The translations under genes were made by a program, and so were the position numbers. Source: Trichostrongylus colubriformis (taxonomy: Eukaryota; Nematoda; Chromadorea; Rhabditida; Trichostrongylidae). Taken from it: a DNA stretch of 64,000 bases. The stretch is taken from positions 36,083,282 to 36,147,281 of the forward strand of contig OZ022258.1 of assembly GCA_963978905.1 (NCBI GenBank), in the 5' to 3' direction. Shown piece by piece: positions 22,001 through 30,540 of this stretch (positions are counted from its first letter, which is position 1; each line of letters begins with the position of its first letter). Below the pieces are notes generated by a model that saw nothing but the letters and a program-made list of their open reading frames with translations, ran no database searches and had not been told where the DNA came from.

Positions 22001-25000
22001 AAAGCGAAACTCGCATAGAAAATGCGCCACTTTGGACTTACTCAGGCTGTGTTGTGGAATTTGCAGAATTGTGGAAATGCAGAATCGCGGAATTTGCGGA
22101 AATGAAGAATTGTGGAAAGCGTCGATACGTATCTAATGCTTTTCCGCAGATTCCACAATTCTGCATTTCCACAATTCCGCAATTCTCCCAGTCGATGCGT
22201 ATCTTCATCGTGTTCCGCAATTCTACAATTCCGCAAATTCCAAAACTGTTAACACAGCCTCACGGTCCCGTAGCACGACGTGTCGTTCTGCAGTTCATCA
22301 GCCAGGCGAAGTGCCGGCAAGAGCGGGACAACGTTCGCGGCTGGATGATTTAGCCTCTCCGCCCGTCTGCAGTCTACAGCCGGTTAGTGACACAGAGGGG
22401 CGCGAGAGAGAAGCGGGAATTTTGGGCTCCTATTCCTCGGATTTTTTCGCCGTTACGTTTCTCTCCATCAATGCTATTACACTGCTAAACACAACTATTT
22501 TCAACTTCGACAATCTGCCAAATTTACCCCTTCCGGTATCTTCAACCGACAAAAGCGTAAAGCTTCGGGCAACCACCGGCATACTGTAAAGAGAAGAATA
22601 AGGTTAATCCCAGGCCCTAGAGCGTTTGGGTTAAGAAGGCTGTTCTAGCGGAACACCGGTAACTTCGCTTTCTCTCATCCTTTAGGACTCGTTCTCTTGG
22701 GACCAGAGGTGGTCAAGTGTAAAACCACCTCGAAAGCTGGGAGCAAGGAGAGTACCTCGCATTCACCGCTATCGCCTATTACTTACGGTAAGGCTAGCGA
22801 TGCGGCACATGCTAGCTTACACGTCTATGCTGTTAGAAGAAAAAAAGGAAGAAATTATATATGAAGCGCATACATTCAAACGCGAAACGTTTGAAATATA
22901 GGCGCTTCATACATGATTCCTTCCCTCTTTTCTTTGGAAGTATAAGATTGGATAGAGGCTTATATTGTGAGCTAACTATTGTTGTTGCATTCATTTTATC
23001 ACGAGCGGTCCATGGATTCTCTTGAGAAAGGGGCCACCACGTCGCAGAGAACCACTTCAGCCTCCAGGAACCAGTGAGACTGGTATTAGCAGTTGTGGCT
23101 GAGGGCTTTGTTGGTTATTCCATTATCATACCACCAGCAAAAGCGCGGAAGCCGACTTGAGTATAGCCAACAGTCATTAAGCCGCCCCATCTTGCTAGGA
23201 TGCTTTACAATGAGTTATGAAGATTCACATTAAGTCCTCAGGTTCATTGAATGCTCTGAAGTCCGCTGTAGAGGCTTTGTCCCAAACACATGAACTTCGC
23301 CTTCCACAAATCCAAAGATTCACTTGCATTCCAAGCAAATATGCAGAGATGCGAAAGACGGCCGCACATAACCAAGGATAGCAAAATGTGTCAACTTAGG
23401 AGCGGTTTGCTTGATACAGTGTCACGGCAATGCCGTCAGATATAATGGTAGGAGACTTCTATAAGGCAGGAACAGAAAAGTGCTACGGATCCATCACAGT
23501 ATTCCTACAGAAATGCTATTCCAAGACACTACCAGCTCCTTGCGCTATTATAAGCAAGCCATTCTCCCCACAAAAATATTAGCTTCAAAATAGGAAGGAC
23601 TACTAACATCTTCACTTCACTGCGAAAACTGAGAGCAGGGGTAGAGAGCGACGAATTAGCTAAACTTGTAGCTGATCCAATATGTATTTTCAGCTTGTTG
23701 AAAAGATGAAGCACCGAAGAGAAGCTAAAAAGTTCAACGGCTGCAGGACTACTTTTAGCTTTGGACACTTGATAGGTTTTGGAGACCCACGCAGTAGACC
23801 ATTACGAGGCTCCTACAGCACGCTGACGAATACAGAACTCTGATTGACCTAGGTAAAGCAAATTTGACTACGGAGGGTGAATCAATTATATATGACCCTT
23901 TCAGCATGGAAATCACTCGTTTTTCGCTCGTGGATCACAGAAAGAATGCTGTTCGCTTTTGAGAAGCTACCCGGCCAATCAGCTTCAACAAAACTTATCA
24001 AAGGTTGGAGCAAAGAGCCGAAAGACAACAGAAGTCTGAGATTCTGATGCATTTTAAAATCGATACTGACTACACTAAGAATTCGAGGATAACAGCATTA
24101 TGACGAGCGCAGAATATTAAAAAGAAAAATAGTAACTTCTTGAAAACGTCAAACGTTCTGAAACCATCAATGAAAAACCTCATGCGTTTCATACCTCCTC
24201 CAGCTGCATAGATCCTTTATGATCAAGATGACTCATTAATATTGAAAATCGTGAGAAAACACCGAAACAATATCGGGAGACACAGGCGGCCACGGGTGTC
24301 CCGCTGTGTTGAATCTCCCGCTCACTCACTCTCTTCCATCAGGTCGAGTGTGGGTAGATCACCTAGATAAAGTAATTACAACTCGTGCCTGAACTGAACG
24401 TTATTCATTGATTTAACTTACGTTGCCCTAATCTCCTACTCAACGATGCCGTATTTTTAAATTTTTACAAAAATAATCATTTGAATTCATCCCTTAGGCA
24501 TATTTTCAAAAGCCCACATAGTCGATGATACTGAGTGAGTGGAAACTGATGCACGCGTTTATTTATTGGCCACTAACTTTGTCGGCCTATCTGTCGGCCC
24601 ACAAATAAGATGTGACAAGTGAGTTGATAGAGCAAACGACCACTCATGACATAAGCCAAATGACATCGCCGTATCAATTCAAGGTTGTGACAGCGCATCC
24701 CACCATACAGTCGGGTAGAATCTCCCTGTCTTTTGCAATGCGCTGACGCCGCACTAGTTATAAGCACAGGAAAAGGGGGCACCGATGTGAAAGTCACAAG
24801 CGAAACAGTACGGTTTAATCAATGGTGATTAATCGAGCACGTGAAAGAGACTGTAAGTTATGCGATAGTCAAGGTAAGCTCAGTCAGTCATCAGATTGGG
24901 TAGAGAGCCACGGGTATGGACGCACCCCAACAAAAAAAAGTGCTTTAAACTCTACAACTAATATGTAGAACCAATGAAGAGATCCACTCGCAATAATTCG

Positions 25001-27361
25001 CTGTATTTGCTAACCAACTTCGTTTATATTATGCGTGGTCCGCTCCTTGCACTGCCGAACGATGCGCGAGTACATCCCGTAGCTAAACTGGTCAATAAAC
25101 TACGAGTCTTTGAGATCATGGTCTATATTTTTCACGCTTTTAACTCACTGCTCAAAGTGTCTGATAGTTTTCAGAAAGTCCTTTTACACATAGTTAAGGG
25201 AACTAGTGAAAAAAAAATGCAGAGGTTTCCGATAAGTTAGGTTATGGATCCAACTCACTGAAACGCCCTGCATTTTCGTTCTAGTGGTTCTCAAAGGAAC
25301 AATGGGGGGATGCATTTATGTCGAGCGCTAATGCAACATGAGCACAATGAAACAGTCCCAAATTCCTCGAATATGATGCAACATGGTTTGAACTATTCAC
25401 TGACAACTTTGCGACCCGACCACATGTCATCACTTCACGCATAAAACTCTGGTTGAGCACCAAAGATTCCCGTGAATGCTAGTTATACGGGGAACATTGT
25501 CCTCTATGCGGATATCCATTCTCCTCTGTGCGATAAACACCTTCGGGGAATTCAAGTGTGAAAACTTGAGCCAGCTAGGTCCGACAGTGATCGTAGCTTG
25601 ACTCAGCGATATGGGGGTCTACCTTGATTGTGATAAAATAAGCTACACGATTCGAAACGTTGTAGAAGATCCTCCGAGTCACGTTGGCATGTGGTACCTC
25701 TTGAATGTCTGGGAGGGTATGACCCGTTAACATTTCAATTTCATGAAAGCTAAAAACAAATTACATTTTACACCTAAAGTTGAACAGCTACTACATTTCA
25801 GTTCGTATACACAGCGCTTGCACTAAAAAGGCAATCATCCACTAGCGTACGCAACCTGACTTGTATGTGAAACACGGACAGTACATTTGTAGATGGTCTT
25901 CCGATTAAGAAAAAGCACGAGTTAATATGGATCCGCCAACAAGGTAGTGAAATCCATGTTTTGCACTTTTCACTTCTATTTAAACGCAATTAACTGTAAA
26001 GCTTCAAGCTGACATGCTAACAAGAGCAAGAACTAGTCTCGCAAAGAATTTCTCGCCCAAACAGTATTCTGAACTGCTTTAGCTGTTTTGGTATCGTAAT
26101 GAGAAGGCGAACTTATATATCAATATTCACTCAACTCCGCAGCTCTCGTTAAAATCTAACTTCCAGAAATAACAAACCAAAATAGTTAGGAAAAAACAGT
26201 AAGTATAAGACATTACTTACTCGTTGATGGCTCGTCCTGATTCTCTCAACTTGTGAAGCTGTTCTAAACGGTAGAAAGTATTGTACACATCCCTGGTTCG
26301 GCGTGGTTCTTCCTCAATTTTTGAGGCAAGAAGAAGGCACGCCATAACAGTGTGCTACAAACGAAAAAATCGTTCATATCAACAGTGCTCTGAGACATTT
26401 AAAAATTAAGTTACCTCATATCTGAACTTGAGGAAGCTCTTGAGGTAATAAAATCGTTGGAATAATATTTGTCCGGTAGCAGCGGCGACCTGAGGCAGTT
26501 TCAATAACACCGCACCCTCCTGTATTAGCGAACATCCGAAGAAGCGTAGATTCTGCAAACGGCGAACAAAACTGCAATGTAATAAATTCCAAACAATAAT
26601 AATTCGCGTTTAAACCCCCGTCAGACTTCGCAGTTTTGCGGTATCGTGACTCCACACGCGTAGTTGCGGCTTTGTACAATCCCAAAGCCGTTGTATCGCG
26701 TGCGAAAGTGCGGCGCCGCAAATTCGCGGAGTCCGAAGGCGGACTTAGGGGTGAAAACAGCCATGGCAAGAATCATGTAGTTCCACGCTTTCGAAAAATA
26801 AATATCAACTTTTGTTCGAACTCACCTTTTCTGTTTCTCTGTCCATGCCATCTGCTAATGATGGCGGATCCTGAAGCAGAAGCCGAGCCTTCTCATCCAT
26901 TGTTTGATACCATTTATCACAATTAATATTGACCCTTAAAAGTCACTCAATTTCCAGTACCGTACTAATTATAACTTCGAGATTTCTGCTACTTCTTCTC
27001 AGTACAATAAGCTTTAATCGCTAGTATCAATCTGATGGCGAGGTTACCACTCCTGATTGTGAGATGCCTGATAATAATTAAGTGAAATCTGTACGTTGAG
27101 AAGTGAGGTCGGAGGCCGAACGAACTAGGGCGAATAGGATTGTCATCTTCAGGATTCGGCTCATTTTCCCCACCATTTTCGCTCTTAACTGGAGCTTCTG
27201 CCTAAAAGCAATACAAAATAAGTTATAAATTCGAGCATGATCTAATGAAACACAAATACCTATAGCTATCTTCAAAAGATATGGAAACTCACTTTTCTTT
27301 TCCTAACGAAAGCTTGCGCTTTTGCCAATGCCAAACTTCTCTTCTCCGCAAGTGTTGTCAT
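11189..27361 (-). CDS. cyl-1: Cyclin L (RS-domain transcription/splicing cyclin), 13 exons
   Basis: Cyclin L partners CDK11-type kinases in nuclear speckles and links transcription to pre-mRNA splicing (family knowledge). Exons on the minus strand: 27361-27293, 27201-27095, 26934-26826, 26552-26415, 26354-26221, 13040-12977, 12839-12706, 12652-12518, 12440-12362, 12276-12147, 12080-11996, 11823-11622, 11284-11189. They total 1482 nt, about 493 codons plus stop. Every junction has AG/GT and all phases agree. Residues 96-207 form the first cyclin box ([31 protein letters not shown]); 208-323 the second ([34 protein letters not shown]); 324-366 a charged helix; about 367-493 an Arg/Ser-rich tail. 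Length and order match metazoan cyclin L. Two points are less certain: the exon 2 donor was chosen because it gives the right phase, and the exon 7 donor (ATG/GTTGGT) is weak. No disrupting mutation is seen, so the gene looks functional. Confidence 0.93.
13553..13818. mobile_element. tRNA-derived sequence in inverted duplicate
   Basis: Arms 13553-13655 (minus) and 13715-13818 (plus) are inverted copies. The plus arm reads GGTAGTGTAATGGACTAGCA, an A-box tRNA region, and 31 nt later GGGTTCGAGTCCCG, a perfect B box, ending CATAACTCAGCATCCTAG. The other arm keeps the A box but has a mutated B box (GGTTCAAGCCGTCC). This is a tRNA-related SINE-like unit fixed as a foldback. It is not a real tRNA gene because no cloverleaf with a CCA-ready acceptor closes. 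Confidence 0.65.
13852..13928. repeat. Near-perfect 33-bp hairpin
   Basis: 13852-13884 and 13896-13928 pair with a single mismatch around an 11-nt loop (13885-13895). The stem includes GGACAAAACCGTCGCGTG. It could be a tiny MITE, a protein-binding palindrome, or the source of a hairpin RNA. No neighbouring gene explains it. Confidence 0.75.
14000..16660. other. Intronic sequence without recognised gene; two dispersed repeats
   Basis: Contains the repeat at 14805-14945 and, at about 15240-15480, a diverged piece sharing the ATTTCTTCATTACCACATTA block with 30480-30530 and 63830-63870. No coding region is supported. Confidence 0.5.
14805..14945 (-). repeat. Dispersed repeat, copy 2 (partner 1725-1850)
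   Basis: Reverse complement of the 1725-1850 block, with shared AAAAAACGGATGG and GAAGTAGTGAATGTGAAAG. The extra TTTTGGCAATTCC-type part is longer here. Confidence 0.6.
16667..17378. repeat. Foldback element with 130-140 bp arms
   Basis: Left arm 16667-16808 and right arm 17246-17378 are reverse complements, for example CGGTGTACGTGACGTGGAGT / ACTCCACGTCACGTACACCG and AAGCAGCTAACTTAAGTA / TTCAGTTAGCTGCTTG-type ends. A smaller inverted pair (CTTAGGCTTAGG / CCTAAGCCTAGG) lies in the middle at about 17085-17170. No transposase is seen; a non-autonomous DNA element is likely. Confidence 0.65.
17886..18565. mobile_element. Foldback MITE made of two inverted mariner 3' ends
   Basis: The element starts TTAGGTTGATCGGAAAGTTT and ends with its exact reverse complement, bordered by TA on both sides (17884-17885, 18566-18567). 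The whole 680 bp folds on itself around about 18215. Both arms encode the mariner transposase C-terminus facing inward: plus strand [20 protein letters not shown], minus strand [20 protein letters not shown]. So two copies of a mariner 3' end were joined tail to tail and then moved as a unit. Confidence 0.85.
18570..20370. other. Intronic sequence without recognised feature
   Basis: A run of nine G occurs near 19423 and nothing else stands out. No coding region is supported. Confidence 0.5.
20376..20640. repeat. Foldback with about 100-bp arms
   Basis: Arms about 20376-20480 and 20540-20640 are reverse complements (CTGCTCGAACCCATCC / GGGTTCGAGCAGG; CCTACCTTCTTGG / CCAAGAAGGTGAG) around a roughly 60-bp loop. 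GC-rich CGCGTCACCGCGTC-type sequence lies within the arms. Confidence 0.65.
20705..20990 (+). repeat. Dispersed coding-like repeat, copy 2 (partner 4760-5130)
   Basis: Reads in one frame as [31 protein letters not shown] then stop, aligning with the disrupted copy at 4930-5060. Possibly the C-terminus of an unidentified transposon protein. Confidence 0.4.
22045..22259. mobile_element. Small MITE with satellite-like interior
   Basis: Ends are AGGCTGTGTT and AACACAGCCT, with possible TCA duplications on either side. The interior alternates GGAATTTGC, GCAGAATTGTGGAAAT and their complements, folding back around about 22130. It is the same family as 28293-29270 (shared AGTTTTGGAATTTGC subterminal block). 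Confidence 0.65.
22270..26214. other. Intronic sequence; one hairpin, no gene recognised
   Basis: No coding region is supported in this part of cyclin L intron 5. A hairpin lies at 22847-22924. Confidence 0.5.
22847..22924. repeat. Hairpin with 36-bp arms
   Basis: 22847-22882 and 22888-22924 pair with a few mismatches (TATATGAAGCGC / GCGCTTCATACAT; CATTCAAACG / CGTTTGAAAT) around a CGAAA loop. Purine/pyrimidine tracts extend the pairing outside. Confidence 0.6.
26221..27361 (-). CDS. cyl-1: Cyclin L exons 1-5 (N-terminus and first cyclin box)
   Basis: The start ATG at 27361 opens [18 protein letters not shown], and exon 1 ends before a GTGAGT donor. Exon 2 is Glu/Asn-rich and poorly conserved. 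Exon 3 carries [19 protein letters not shown], the usual lead-in to the first cyclin box. Exons 4 and 5 carry the box core, including [20 protein letters not shown] and the [19 protein letters not shown] stretch that marks L-type cyclins. Introns 1, 2 and 4 are short (60-160 bp). Intron 3 (26553-26825) holds a GC-rich foldback. Exon 5 ends in phase 2 at a GTAAGT donor and joins exon 6 across the 13.2-kb intron, creating an Asp codon. Confidence 0.93.
26608..26758. repeat. GC-rich foldback inside cyclin L intron 3
   Basis: GTTTAAACCCCCGTCAGACT at the left and AGTCCGAAGGCGGACTTAGG...GTGAAAAC at the right are imperfect reverse complements. The inner GCGGCTTTGTACAATCCC / CAAAGCCGTTGTA also pairs. 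It fills most of the intron between exons 3 and 4. Confidence 0.55.
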
Positions 27362-27391
27362 CTCAAAATCACAAAAACATGGAATAAGACA

Positions 27392-27410
27392 CCTGAAAAA
27401 CAATGAGTCT
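27392..27410 (-). promoter_or_regulatory. Candidate spliced-leader (or 5'-UTR) acceptor of cyclin L
   Basis: On the minus strand a TTTTTCAG sequence ends at 27393, leaving 31 nt of putative leader before the cyclin L ATG at 27361. This is the nematode 3' splice-site consensus and the usual spacing for trans-splicing. It could equally be a cis acceptor of a 5'-UTR intron. Transcript ends would decide. Confidence 0.5.
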
Positions 27411-28292
27411 ATCGAGTTAACCACACCTACAAAGAGAAAGAATAAATGGGCCAGAAAATGAAAGGCCAGAAAAGGTAAATACTCAGATGCTCAGGATAGA
27501 ATAGAAATATCAACGAAAACATGCTTCACCTTGAAGCAACAGCTACAACCAAACAAATCACGAGCAACCTGGAACGCAAGCAAGGCTGATTTCGGGGCTG
27601 CCGACAATTTCGAAAGCGTCGCAAGTGCAGTGTGCAGCAGCACGTGGAGTCATTTTCTATGGGCGGTGAATTACGGACATCACGATATACCGTTCCGAAA
27701 ATTGTTCCCTACTTATCAGGGCAACACTCAAAACCTTTCTTAGACTAATACATATATTATGTCGGAAGAAAGTACTTACTGTTCCCGACGATTAATTAAA
27801 AATATCTCAGCTCGAACACAGCCCGGTTGATTGGAATATTCATTAGAATTGGCACACCATTGCTGCAAAATGCAAGCCTCTCTATACCCATTGCAGTAAT
27901 ATGGAATTCTAACGATATCCCATTTCTCTTATCCATATCCCTTATCAAACCCAATTCCGCATCAACATCGATTTGTTGGAAGCATTTCGCTAAGAAGGAA
28001 TCACCAGTATGCTTGAAAGAAAGGCGCCACCCTAGTATTTTGGGCAGGACCGTGTCTCGTATATCAGCTTGTACTTCTAATAGACCGGCAGGCTTTGTTG
28101 TGCCAAGAGTGACTGAGTGTGAGCGTTGTCGAGAAAAGAAGTTGGTGCTACTGTAGTGTGGAGGGGTGCAACTCATTGTCGCGCTGTCGTCCGTTACTGG
28201 AAATCGTTCCACAATCGTCAGCCTGTATACTGGAGGGTATGAAGTATATTTTGCCTGAGCCTAACCTTAGGGGAGTAGTGGCTTCTCTCCAA
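27400..28292. other. Upstream region of cyclin L with one unassigned frame
   Basis: Should include the cyclin L promoter. No TATA-like or other element could be assigned. An open frame at 28212-27796 on the minus strand is listed separately. Confidence 0.4.
27796..28212 (-). CDS. Unassigned open frame, 138 codons
   Basis: An open frame containing PKILGWRLSFKHTGDSF and GISLEFHITAMGIERLAF. It is not recognised. The opposite strand is also open for 109 codons (27827-28156), which weakens the case. A CAGTAAGTACT donor-like sequence lies just after its stop on the minus strand. It could be a decayed exon, a transposon fragment or chance. Confidence 0.2.
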   Translation of the reverse strand: MERFPVTDDSATMSCTPPHYSSTNFFSRQRSHSVTLGTTKPAGLLEVQADIRDTVLPKILGWRLSFKHTGDSFLAKCFQQIDVDAELGLIRDMDKRNGISLEFHITAMGIERLAFCSNGVPILMNIPINRAVFELRYF

Positions 28293-29270
28293 GGCAGCAT
28301 TCATAGTTTTGGAATTTGCAAAATTGCAGAATTGCAGAAAAGCATCGGATAGTTTTGAGACTGCATCACGGTCCCAAAGAGTTTTGGTGGTTCTTTGGCT
28401 GTTGTGCTCTTATTGAGTTATAGATTCATTTTACTACAACTTACAACATGCAATAAACCATATTACAACACGTACATGTTCTCCTATGACGACATTACTG
28501 AGCTCATTTCTATTGTTTCCCTTTCCTTTCCGTAATTTCTCCTCTCCTAGTGTGGGTCCGCGAGGGGAAGGAAGAAGTGCCTTGTGCCCTCTTTCCGCTA
28601 CCGCCTGTTACCGTAACCGGGTACAAGCAACCCACTGAGGTCGCCGTCATGCCGGATTACAAGGAGAGCCGCCCGCTCGGCTGAGCTCTTTCCCCTCTTC
28701 TGAACCATCTTGGAGGCCCCGCATCCAATTTATCCTCGGCGCTGGTATGTTATCGATGAGTCATCGTGAACTCCGTTTCACGACAGATAGGTATCGATAG
28801 GGAGAAATGCGGAATTTGCGGATTTGTGGAGAGAAGATTAGATACGTATCGATCGGGAGAATCGTGGGATTTGCGGAAATGCAGAATCGTGAATTTGCGG
28901 AAATGAAGACACTTCCCGCTCCATGGTTTCTCTGATCTTAACTTCTCCTCGTAGCATGGAAATCAATACTTAAAAATAAATCAATGCTTTTCCACAATTC
29001 CGCAAATTCCCGTTCTCCCATCGATACGTATTTTATCCCTTTCCACAATTCTGCATTTCCACAATCCCGCAAATTCCGCAATGTCGCACTTTCATTTCTC
29101 TAATCCCCTCGTCACTCGCATGGCAATCGATATGTATCTGATGCTTTTCCGCGATTCTGCAATTCTGCAATTCCACAATTCCGTGATTCTCTCAATCGAT
29201 GCTTATCTTTCTCGTTTTCCGCAATTCTGCAATTCTACAATTCCGCAATCCCAAAACTATGAACGCTGCC
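28293..29270. mobile_element. MITE with satellite-like arrays
   Basis: Ends GGCAGCATTCATAGTTTTGG and, reversed, GGCAGCGTTCATAGTTTTGG give 20-bp terminal inverted repeats with one mismatch over a 978-bp element. The subterminal regions (28310-28345 and about 28800-29260) are built from short variable units such as GCAATTCTGCAATTCCACAA in both orientations. The middle (about 28380-28800) is non-repetitive. Related to 22045-22259. Confidence 0.7.
28800..29260. repeat. Satellite-like array of GCAATTCYRCAATTCC-type units
   Basis: Degenerate units of roughly 8-10 bp (AATTCTGC, AATTCCAC, AATTTGCGG) occur in clusters of both orientations, interrupted by CGATACGTATC and GATACGTA palindromes. The array can form many alternative hairpins. 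Confidence 0.65.
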
Positions 29271-30185
29271 TAAACAAAGGCTCAGGCTAAAAACCTACCA
29301 ACTTCATTAACATCGAAAAGCCGGCTATTCCCTCCCATCTATCCATGTGTGAAGTTTCGATGTATGTCGCAGAAATGTTCTTATTGCTTCCTACTGGAAT
29401 GGATTTGCCGGATACAGAAAGCTGCAGAGGACGAGACAGGCCATTTACCATAATGTCTTGTCACACTCTTTCTCGACATTGTAAATTTTCGACAGTCATC
29501 CCTTTCTCATTGTGTTGCTAAGGGATTCAATTACACCAAGACTGTTGGAAAATTGGGCGAATTCAACGATTGGTGGACCAAAACGGGGTCACCCGTGAAC
29601 TTCCATGAGCTCACGTCTCGGCGTGCCGTTCGAAGGCTAATAAATCAGTTGATTCCGCCGGAGCTTAAGGGCCCATATTTCGAAGGAGATAAGCAACAAG
29701 TTCCCTTCAACGATCAACGATTTCAGAACGATCAGGTTTACGAACGGTGTAGGGCAAAAAGAGCACCGGAAATATGAACTTTAGAGCTCGAACTCGAGCA
29801 GGCTATAGGGTTAATTCAACCACAATAGGTCAAGCAACTGACTATTTTCGGAATGGTGGTACTAACATGTTCTACATGCCTAGGTCAATCTTACGCCATG
29901 AGGGGTTCGTCAGGGAGTGTAAAGCTAGCAACACGCATTCCTGCACCATACTGAATGCGGTGCGGTACACTTCTGTAAGAAATGTGATGAACCAAACCAA
30001 ACCGAGTTTGAATCCTCACCACAAGTAAAACTTGGCGAGCATTGCGGACCATGGGGATTCGGGAAGGGAATTTGCAAGCTTCAGGATGAATATTGGGAGT
30101 AGAGACACTTTGCCTAGCAACACAATGTCTAAAGGCTAGGGGTAACTCGGCTGCATCGTTAGTTCCAATCCTTGATTTTGGCCGG
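29271..30185. other. Unassigned, with one clean short frame (29553-29777)
   Basis: The frame up to 29777 reads KLGEFNDWWTKTGSPVNFHE and RRLINQLIPPELKGPYFEGD, is open back to about 29520 and has a protein-like composition. A second frame (29774-30028) follows. Neither was recognised; transposon coding debris is most likely. Confidence 0.25.
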
Positions 30186-30189
30186 TGGA

Positions 30190-30540
30190 CGTGTTCACCA
30201 CGAAAGCTGACACGTTAAGCACCACGTCATTTCGATCAGTGCGGCTTTAATACGGTACGATTAGTATCATTCTGCCATCATGCTCATTACTTTACACCTC
30301 AGTCATTTTTCGTCAAAGTCAACCTTAGGGAGCGGACCGAGCCCAGGAAGGCGGCTGGAGCTAAAAAAGTCGCCCCGCCACAGCTCAGGCCGTCTCGTTT
30401 TTCGCGGGGGATTTTGCAGTGGAAAGGCCTTCTAGAGCCCTACTTATCGAGTGAATGTCATCTTATAGGATTTCTTATCACCCACATTACCCCTATTACT
30501 GTCACTGAATTTCGACCACAGCAGCAGTCTTACAGGCCAA
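30190..30540 (-). repeat. Dispersed repeat, copy 1 (partner 63575-63900)
   Basis: Shares with 63575-63900 the blocks GACACGTTAAGCACCAC, TAGTATCATTCTGCCATC, ATGCTCAT, CAGTCATT and, at the far end, GGATTTCTTATCACCCACAT with the following CATTACCCCT. Diverged copies of an unknown element. A weaker third piece lies at 15240-15480. Confidence 0.6.

Larger units (their letters stand above)
13041..26220 (-). other. Intron 5 of cyclin L, 13.2 kb, repeat-filled
   Basis: The intron is bounded by the GTAAGT donor of exon 5 (26220 downward) and a TTCTAG acceptor ending at 13041. All other cyclin L introns here are under about 350 bp, so this one has clearly expanded. It contains the tRNA-derived foldback 13553-13818, hairpin 13852-13928, foldbacks 16667-17378, 17886-18565 and 20376-20640, MITE 22045-22259 and hairpin 22847-22924. 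No convincing host exon was seen inside. A second transcription unit hidden in the intron cannot be excluded. Confidence 0.85.

Noticed and set aside
27827..28156. A plus-strand 109-codon frame as a gene
   Set aside because: It is antisense to another open frame, has no recognised motif and no splice partners.
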